Shown one piece after another: positions 10,401 through 14,079 of a stretch of DNA of 14,079 nucleotides; within the stretch, counting starts at the first letter, position 1, and each line of letters begins with the position of its first letter. A model generated the notes under the pieces. It was given only the letters and a program-made list of their open reading frames with translations. It searched no databases and was not told where the DNA came from. The translations under genes and the position numbers were made by a program. The DNA is from Podila epigama (taxonomy: Eukaryota; Mortierellomycota; Mortierellomycetes; Mortierellales; Mortierellaceae): assembly GCA_015679605.1 (NCBI GenBank), contig JAAAVE010000743.1, forward strand, positions 1-14,079. Reading direction: 5' to 3'.

Positions 10401-11660
10401 ACAAGGACCTCACGATAGCCATCATCAACATCAGCACCAGCACGCTTCACATCTTCATCGCCATAGTGGAGGAGCGCAGCACAACCACTCGCAAGTATCA
10501 TTGAGTGGAATGACGAATGCATTATCTGATTCCAATTTGCGACGCTCGCAAAGTGTATTGAATGGCGTAATGCCAGCACCCTCCACGGCGGGTAGCAATG
10601 GATCGACAGAAGTGGACAATATTGTTGTTCGTGCAAACGTTATAGCAACGTGCTCAGAAAGCCATCCAAGTTTCCCACTCTATTTGACTGGCCATGACCC
10701 AACGGCTGACCACCCTTGTGTGGTTCTCTGGCAATTTGGTCAACCACGAGAACTGAACACTTACACTGGAGCAACCTCCAAAGTGACAAAGTAAGATAGG
10801 CAGGGTTTATTATTCTTTGTGCCAGTATTCGTGAGACCTGTGAACTGTTGAAACTAACTTTTTTTTTTCTGTTTAAACATAGAGTACATTTCGATTCGTT
10901 TGGACAAAAGTTTGGAGCAACAGATGTCAAGGGTAATGTTCATTTGTGGCGATTTGATTCGAATACGGTTGGGTCCAAGCCGTTTTTGTCGTTGGCATGT
11001 CACGACAAGATGGCGCGTGATTTCGCGTTTTTAGGCTCGAGTAGTGTTTTGGCGACGACGGGTAGTTCAAGTGATAACAAGAATGTGGCCATTTGGGATG
11101 GATTGTTGCCGCGACACAAGGCGCAGACACAGGCGTACAAGGTGCATGACCGAGGAGGAGGAGGGTATTCACTTGCTTATTCAAAGAAGCACCAGTTGTT
11201 GGTGTCAGGAGGGCGTCATGGAGAGATTTGTATCTTTGATATCCGGCAAGCCAAGTTGCAACATACGATCCAGGCGCATGAGATACAGGTCCGCTCGCTA
11301 TTTATTGATGAAGAAAGCGGGACGCTGTGTTCTGGTTCAGGAGAAGGAGATATGAAGGTAATGACTTTTTTTTTTTCAGATATGCGGTGTCATCATAAGC
11401 GTGTTTTTTTTTTATATGAAAGAGTGACATGACCTGACCCACTTCACTTTGAATTGGATTTGTACATCTGATAGGTATGGGATCTAGAGACTTTTGAGCA
11501 ACGGTCGTCATTTGAGAACCTTCAGGCTAGGAATCGGTTCCAGATCCAGACGTTTGATCGTATCCCGGTCAAAGCCTATGGTGTAGCACAGATTGTGGCG
11601 ACGGATGACTATTACTATACCTGTGGACCAACCGGGTTCCTGCGCGCCAAGAAGAAGTAG
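1229..11660 (+). CDS. RAV1: RAV1: RAVE complex / rabconnectin-3 alpha (DmX-like) WD-repeat protein, complete, 31 exons
   Basis: Rav1 is the large scaffold of the RAVE complex (Rav1, Rav2, Skp1). It binds free V1 and Vo sectors and reassembles active V-ATPase on vacuole and endosome membranes. The reconstructed product is 2386 residues: longer than yeast Rav1 (about 1360) and shorter than animal DMXL (about 3000). It begins MLLQQVCPGK, matching the MHLxQVxxG start of the family. Domain order: N-terminal WD propellers (about 1-560), Rav1 C domain (about 560-1230) with hallmarks such as GLRFLMFLRRF, RDIVWAYHSESQ, YAAAFFLLG and LDDFQLAIALCRAYEQ, a disordered segment with four peptide repeats (about 1260-1550), a helical linker, and a C-terminal DMXL-type propeller (about 1915-2386). 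There is no transmembrane segment or signal peptide, so it should be a soluble cytosolic protein that docks on membranes. No frameshift or internal stop was found, so the gene looks functional. The stop is TAG at 11658-11660. Confidence 0.95.
3864..3901 (+). repeat. TC dinucleotide microsatellite in RAV1 intron 12
   Basis: About 18 to 19 uninterrupted TC units end 16 bases before the acceptor AG at 3916-3917. The run thus provides the polypyrimidine tract of that intron. Length variation here could affect use of the AAG acceptor. Confidence 0.9.
4579..7260 (+). other. RAV1: Rav1 C-domain core (alpha-solenoid) of Rav1 (exons 14 to early 22)
   Basis: Residues about 670-1270 hold the most family-specific part. 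Near residue 815 there is a GPLVDYHP motif followed by LLTEFFMWGKFEVVRKIL, typical of the start of a helical solenoid. It continues through NGLRFLMFLRRF, NNRDIVWAYHSESQ, the DPVACTLFYIALRKKKLLLG helix pair, YAAAFFLLGDKLQDAVNVC and DPWLLSLFHSMLG. These match the Rav1p_C family (Pfam Rav1p_C) that defines Rav1 and DMXL. The segment ends where the low-complexity exon 22 insert begins. Confidence 0.88.
7384..7908 (+). repeat. RAV1: Four bipartite peptide repeats MSLMGGF ... SGMLDF(D/E)xFG in RAV1 exon 22
   Basis: Copies are at 7384-7464, 7507-7599, 7681-7764 and 7828-7908 (residues about 1315-1341, 1356-1386, 1414-1441 and 1463-1489). Each has an M-S-(L/F)-M-G-G-F-(R/K) box, a 10-14 residue Ser/Thr-rich spacer, and an S-G-M-L-D-F-(D/E)-x-F-(G/S) box. 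Linkers between copies are Lys, Ser and Asn rich, including an Asn run before copy 1 and an SNSNGNG stretch before copy 3. The start-to-start spacing (123, 174 and 147 bases) is irregular. The same peptides use different codons, including serine as both TCA and AGY, so the copies are old and kept at protein level. A possible degenerate relative, IFSSFG, follows near 7975. Function unknown; see findings. Confidence 0.9.
9614..9631 (+). repeat. T18 run in RAV1 intron 26
   Basis: An uninterrupted run of 18 T lies about 25 bases after the donor, far from the acceptor at 9726. It is therefore not a normal acceptor-proximal pyrimidine tract. Similar runs occur in many introns of this gene. Confidence 0.85.
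10043..10062 (+). repeat. T20 run in RAV1 intron 28
   Basis: An uninterrupted run of 20 T sits shortly after the donor of the longest RAV1 intron (147 bases). It is the longest homopolymer in the window. Confidence 0.85.
10168..10620 (+). other. RAV1: Acidic, histidine-rich and Ser-rich insert inside the C-terminal propeller
   Basis: Exon 29 opens with an acidic run (DMDSDMDLEQEDDDLDFLD), then a Ser/Thr-rich stretch. Between about 10411 and 10495 it encodes a patch with about a dozen histidines alternating with Gln and Ser (HHQHQHQH, HLHRH, HNHS). A low-complexity segment follows, with possible phosphosites of the RRSQS type, before the propeller resumes at SHPSFPLYLTG. It reads as a flexible surface loop between the first and second blades. 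Confidence 0.75.
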
Positions 11661-11670
11661 AACCAAGTTC

Positions 11671-11691
11671 GCATGCAGCATGCAGCATGCA
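11671..11691 (+). repeat. Three tandem GCATGCA heptamers in the RAV1 3' UTR
   Basis: Three perfect 7-base units follow 10 bases after the RAV1 stop codon. Each unit contains the palindrome GCATGC. The same core appears twice in the RAV1 upstream region. Confidence 0.8.
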
Positions 11692-11759
11692 GCGGGGAAG
11701 ATGATCCACCTCCCTTTTTTGTTTTCTTGGCCCCACCTTCCCCGCAGTTGAGAATATCC

Positions 11760-11765
11760 ATTAAA
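11760..11765 (+). terminator. Probable polyadenylation signal of RAV1
   Basis: ATTAAA, the commonest variant of AATAAA, lies 100 bases after the RAV1 stop. It is followed by a T/G-rich stretch (TTTTGGTGG) of the kind found downstream of cleavage sites. The call is compositional only. Confidence 0.4.
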
Positions 11766-11838
11766 GTTATCTCCTTTTGGTGGAAAAAAATGCATTATTT
11801 CTCATTTTGTTCCCTCCATTGCTAATCCGCAATTGACA

Positions 11839-11983
11839 ATGCATTCATTCCTCGGCACATCATTCAAAAGAATTGCCACTGTGGCATCATCACAATTACC
11901 GACGCTTCGTCATGGAACTATTATTCAACACGCGATACCAGGCAGCAACACAGTAGCAGCAAGAGGCTTCTTTTCAGGTTCAG
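11839..11983 (+). other. moaC: Mitochondrial presequence encoded by MoaC exon 1
   Basis: Exon 1 encodes 48 residues with no Asp or Glu and several Lys, Arg and His among Ser, Ala and Thr. The first part can form an amphipathic helix (SFKRIATVASS). At residues 42-47, RGFFSG fits the R-x-F-x-x-(T/S/G) pattern of two-step MPP/octapeptidyl peptidase cleavage. A second candidate, RHFSRS, sits at residues 68-73. The 222-base intron (11984-12205) separates this segment from the rest of the protein. Confidence 0.65.
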
Positions 11984-12912
11984 GTACGAAATTGTTTCTT
12001 GGTGACATTCTTTGTGCGGCCCATTCACGCCCTTCATTCAATTGAATCAGCTTGTTTCTTTAGTGTCCTCATCTTTTTCTTTTCTTTTCTTTTGTTGTAC
12101 TTACGCGTTCTTATACTTGATCCACTCCTATCATCCCCCCTTCGTATACACGCACACGCACTCGCTCACGCGCACATGATAATGTCAATAACTTGTGGAG
12201 AATAGATCGCAAACGATCTGTTGTTGGAGACAACCATGCTCACAAGAGGCAAGGCTCATCGCGTCATTTCTCAAGGTCACTTGCTGTAGGAAGGAACAAG
12301 GATAAAGAACAGATGACAGCAAAGGAAAAAGAGGAACAGTCGTCGTCGACATTGTCACCTCCGCAATTGACACATACAGATCCAGAGACAGGCAAAGCGT
12401 CCATGGTGTCTGTGACAGACAAGACCGCGACACATCGGACCGCGTTGGCGGTGTCATCGATTTGGTTGCCTGGGGTCGCTTTCGACTTGTTGAAACGGAA
12501 TGGACACAAGAAGGGGGATGTGTTGACAGTTGCGCAGATTGCGGGGATTCAAGCAGCGAAGCAGACATCGAATTTGATTCCGTTATGTCATCCGTTATTG
12601 TTGACGCATGTTTCGGTGGATCTCAAGTTGGTGGAGGATGAAGAGGTGAAGGAAGGTGGTGGTGCTGATGGTGAACCTAGAGGAGGTAGGGTTGAGATTG
12701 AGAGCAGGGTTGCATGCAAGGGTAATACTGGAGTGGAGATGGAGGCGTTGACGGGAGCGACAGTGGCTGCACTCACGGTGTTTGACATGTGCAAGGCAGT
12801 GGGCAAGGACATGGTGATTGGCGAGATCAAGGTCATGGAGAAGACGGGTGGTAAGAGTGGAGTATATAGGCACCAACAAAAAGGATCGGACAGGAGGAGC
12901 CATGGGATTTGA
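11839..12912 (+). CDS. moaC: MoaC / cyclic pyranopterin monophosphate synthase, probable mitochondrial, two exons
   Basis: MoaC converts the MoaA product 3',8-cyclo-7,8-dihydro-GTP into cPMP, the second step of molybdenum cofactor synthesis. In eukaryotes this occurs in the mitochondrial matrix. Exons are 11839-11983 and 12206-12912 (852 coding bases, 283 residues), joined as G|AT. The start ATG has A at -3. The catalytic core spans about residues 103-270: HKKGDV (K151), AGIQAAKQT, LIPLCHP (H177), GVEMEALTGA (E226, E228), DMCKAVGKDM (D242, K245) and a GGKSG end. The key Lys, His, Asp and Glu positions known from E. coli MoaC are all present. The E. coli MVDV block reads MVSV here, and there is a Glu/Gly-rich insert of about 15 residues near 192-209. 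The first 100 residues are extra: basic at the start and Lys/Glu/Ser-rich next to the core. A 13-residue tail follows the core. E. coli MoaC has 161 residues. Confidence 0.93.
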
Positions 12913-13056
12913 TAAGGGACCTTGAAATCAGTTTTATCTCTATGATTATTGTCGCCATAGAAAACCCATGTTCAATCTGTACAAAAAACACATGCGCATG
13001 CATATATACGCAGATACAAACGCTCACTTCCACACACCTGTGTACACATTTTGAAC

Positions 13057-13076
13057 ACATTTGCACACACAAATGT
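13057..13076. repeat. Inverted repeat, 7-base arms and 6-base loop
   Basis: ACATTTG at 13057-13063 pairs perfectly with CAAATGT at 13070-13076 around a CACACA loop. It lies about 145 bases downstream of the MoaC stop and could fold in the 3' UTR. Confidence 0.6.
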
Positions 13077-13095
13077 ATCATGCAAACCAAAGTGA

Positions 13096-13116
13096 CACTC
13101 CTATCCAGCAGGAGTG
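13096..13116. repeat. Inverted repeat, 7-base arms and 7-base loop
   Basis: CACTCCT at 13096-13102 pairs with AGGAGTG at 13110-13116. With a two-base bulge the arms extend into TGAC and GTCA on the outer side. It lies 20 bases after the previous hairpin. Confidence 0.6.
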
Positions 13117-13632
13117 AGTCAATTGTCCCTCTGCTGCGCGATGCGCAATGATTTCAGTCCGATTGAGGTTCATTTGTCAATCCCGTCCTCCTTACTTTGG
13201 ATTGTCAATCGATCGGATATTTGTAAAAGGTTTATAGGAGAGACAAAAAACATCCATCGAAATATCGATTTCATTTTATTCCGCACCAGCCAGGTGTGTT
13301 TGTGGTGTGGAGGGATGATGCAAATTGGAGATGTGGCTGTGCGTACCGAGGATGGAGATTGAATGAAGGACTAACACATCTTACAGACAAAGGAGTACTT
13401 TTTCTTAAAAGACTCCACTTTTGTTATTTCTACTTTTTAAACGACGCGAATGAACAGTCTTTAACAAAGAATGATAGCAAAGTGTAAGGGAATGTGGATG
13501 CGAGAGGTGTGAGTGTGTACACGTATCACTTTGTGTCCTTCCTATGTCGTGTCCTATCCTTTGTTTTGTGTCCTATTTCTCTTTTGTGTGCACAAGAGCG
13601 CGTTGTGTGCTTGTGTCCTGAACTTGTGGCCA

Positions 13633-13719
13633 TCTCCATTCGAGGATGTAAGCGTGTATCCTCTTCATTCGTGGGTGCAAGCGCGTGTCTTCTTCATTCG
13701 TGGGTGCAAACAAAGCGTG
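13633..13719 (+). repeat. 29-base tandem repeat, three copies
   Basis: Copies are 13633-13661, 13662-13690 and 13691-13719. The second and third share the identical 19-mer TCTTCATTCGTGGGTGCAA, and the first is diverged (CCATTCGAGGATGTAAGCG). The array is short, directly repeated and without unique spacers, so it is a minisatellite and not a CRISPR array. Confidence 0.8.
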
Positions 13720-14079
13720 TGTTTGTTTGTGAAAATAAACACTTTTTTTTAATTGAACAAACGAGGGGGCATTTGACCGCCGTGTCCGTGTTCATTTCTG
13801 TGTTGTGTATCCATGTTTGTGCAAGTCTGCATTCTGCAAGGTACGGGAGGATACAAAATGTTCAGGACAAAGAAAGGAAAATAAAAGCAATTCAAGGAGA
13901 CGAGAAGACGACGAGAGACGAGAGAAATAAGGAAAAAGAACTTGGCGTTGGCATTGGCCATTTGTGGGCTGTCGTCCCATCCGACAACCATTCACCATCC
14001 ATCCGCCGTCCATCCGTCGTCATGCAATCGCACACACACACTCTCAAAAGCATTGAATGACTGCTGGGATAGTAAAAGG

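Larger units (their letters stand above)
1229..11660 (+). other. RAV1: Exon map of RAV1 (31 coding exons)
   Basis: Exons: 1229-1315, 1447-1584, 1682-1750, 1883-1952, 2050-2128, 2204-2270, 2358-2394, 2489-2576, 2659-3016, 3114-3252, 3360-3598, 3705-3795, 3918-4463, 4579-5192, 5298-5362, 5478-5610, 5729-5884, 5995-6099, 6196-6442, 6558-6674, 6774-6898, 7012-8166, 8261-8598, 8719-8974, 9089-9248, 9379-9590, 9727-9828, 9937-10017, 10165-10790, 10883-11357, 11475-11660. The sum is 7161 bases, divisible by three. The 30 introns total 3271 bases, mean about 109. Every intron is GT-AG; acceptors are mostly TAG or CAG, with AAG at 3917, 5297 and 9378. Junctions were chosen by frame continuity and family-like protein across the joint. 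The least certain are exon 12 (a competing CAG at 3677-3679 would frameshift), exon 26 (AAG acceptor), and exons 27-28. Exon 7 is only 37 bases. Confidence 0.88.
9727..11660 (+). other. RAV1: C-terminal DMXL-type WD40 propeller of Rav1 (exons 27-31)
   Basis: From about residue 1915 the protein reads YKTRSVITSFSFNP, then RSDIIEVDIS, and after an insert PLYLTGHDP, VVLWQFG, HFDSFGQKFG, VHLWRFD, MARDFAFLGSSSVLATTG, NVAIWDGLLP, HQLLVSGGRHGEICIFDIR, GSGEGDMKVWDLE and YYYTCGPTGFLRAKKK. This blade order, including the Asn-Val-xx-Trp-Asp and HQLLxSGGR blocks, is what I recognise from the C-terminus of animal DMXL1/DMXL2. Budding-yeast Rav1 is much shorter and, as far as I recall, lacks it. Confidence 0.88.
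11661..11838. other. RAV1 3' UTR and MoaC promoter spacer
   Basis: Only 178 bases separate the RAV1 stop from the MoaC start. The spacer begins with a triple GCATGCA repeat, has a CT-rich centre, then a possible polyadenylation hexamer ATTAAA and a short A run at about 11784-11790. There is no clear TATA box for MoaC, so its promoter is either TATA-less or overlaps the RAV1 3' end. Confidence 0.55.
12913..14079. other. Gene-poor right flank
   Basis: No exon with recognisable protein similarity was found on either strand. The longest open frame (13494-14060) encodes Cys-, Val- and Ser-rich low-complexity sequence unlike a real protein. Contents: a CA-rich stretch with hairpins (about 13020-13116), a GTGTCCT-rich stretch (about 13530-13620), a 29-base tandem repeat (13633-13719), AATAAA hexamers at 13734-13739 and near 13879, and TCCATCC-type repeats near the right edge. 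It probably includes the MoaC 3' UTR and the upstream region of a gene outside the window. Confidence 0.5.

Noticed and set aside
11833-11838. TTG start two codons upstream of the MoaC ATG
   Set aside because: Eukaryotic initiation at TTG is rare, and the ATG at 11839 has a good context with A at -3.
12185-12903. Several antisense open frames across the MoaC exon 2
   Set aside because: They are shadows of a strongly conserved sense reading frame and show no family motif of their own.
13220-13480. Possible pseudogene fragment near WRDDANWRCGCAYRGW
   Set aside because: The stretch reads open for a short distance, but I recognise no family, there is no splice-consistent extension, and composition is like the surrounding intergenic DNA.
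13633-13719. Possible CRISPR-like array
   Set aside because: The units are directly adjacent without spacers, there are only three, and the context is a eukaryotic genome without cas genes.
13494-14060. 188-residue open frame on the plus strand
   Set aside because: The translation is Cys/Val/Ser-rich, follows the GTGT and GTCC base composition, runs over the 29-base tandem repeat, and has no recognisable domain.

Overview
The window looks like a gene-dense, intron-rich fungal nuclear chromosome segment. It holds one complete large gene with 31 exons, one complete two-exon gene, and the first exon of a third gene that runs off the left edge. The introns are short: 75-147 bases in the large gene and 222 in the small one. 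All are GT-AG, and many carry long sense-strand T runs. An early-diverging fungus such as a Mortierella or Mucoromycota relative fits best. The reasons are intron density, moderate GC, a DMXL-like Rav1 and an intact molybdenum-cofactor gene; this placement is inference.

Layout. Positions 41-715 (minus strand) are exon 1 of a protein with a long, disordered, acidic N-terminus. It ends in a motif I associate with fungal VNX1-type vacuolar cation/H+ antiporters. Positions 716-1228 are a divergent intergenic region with a purine tract, two ACGCGT sites, TGCATGC repeats and a TATA box. Positions 1229-11660 (plus strand) encode RAV1, the large subunit of the RAVE complex, also known as rabconnectin-3 alpha or DmX-like. 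I reconstructed all 31 exons by hand. They total 7161 coding bases (2386 residues), with every junction in frame. Positions 11661-11838 are a short intergenic spacer. Positions 11839-12912 (plus strand) encode a free-standing MoaC (cyclic pyranopterin monophosphate synthase) behind a mitochondrial-type presequence. Positions 12913-14079 contain no convincing gene, only short repeats and two hairpins.

How the genes relate. RAVE assembles the V-ATPase, which energises the vacuole. A VNX1-like exchanger would spend that proton gradient, so the divergent pair could form a functional unit. MoaC belongs to a different, mitochondrial pathway and appears to be only a neighbour.

The most interesting items are inside RAV1. 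Four copies of a bipartite peptide repeat, MSLMGGF ... SGMLDFDSFG, lie in a disordered segment encoded by exon 22. The gene also keeps a metazoan-like C-terminal beta-propeller that, as I recall, budding-yeast Rav1 lacks, and that propeller is interrupted by an acidic and histidine-rich insert.
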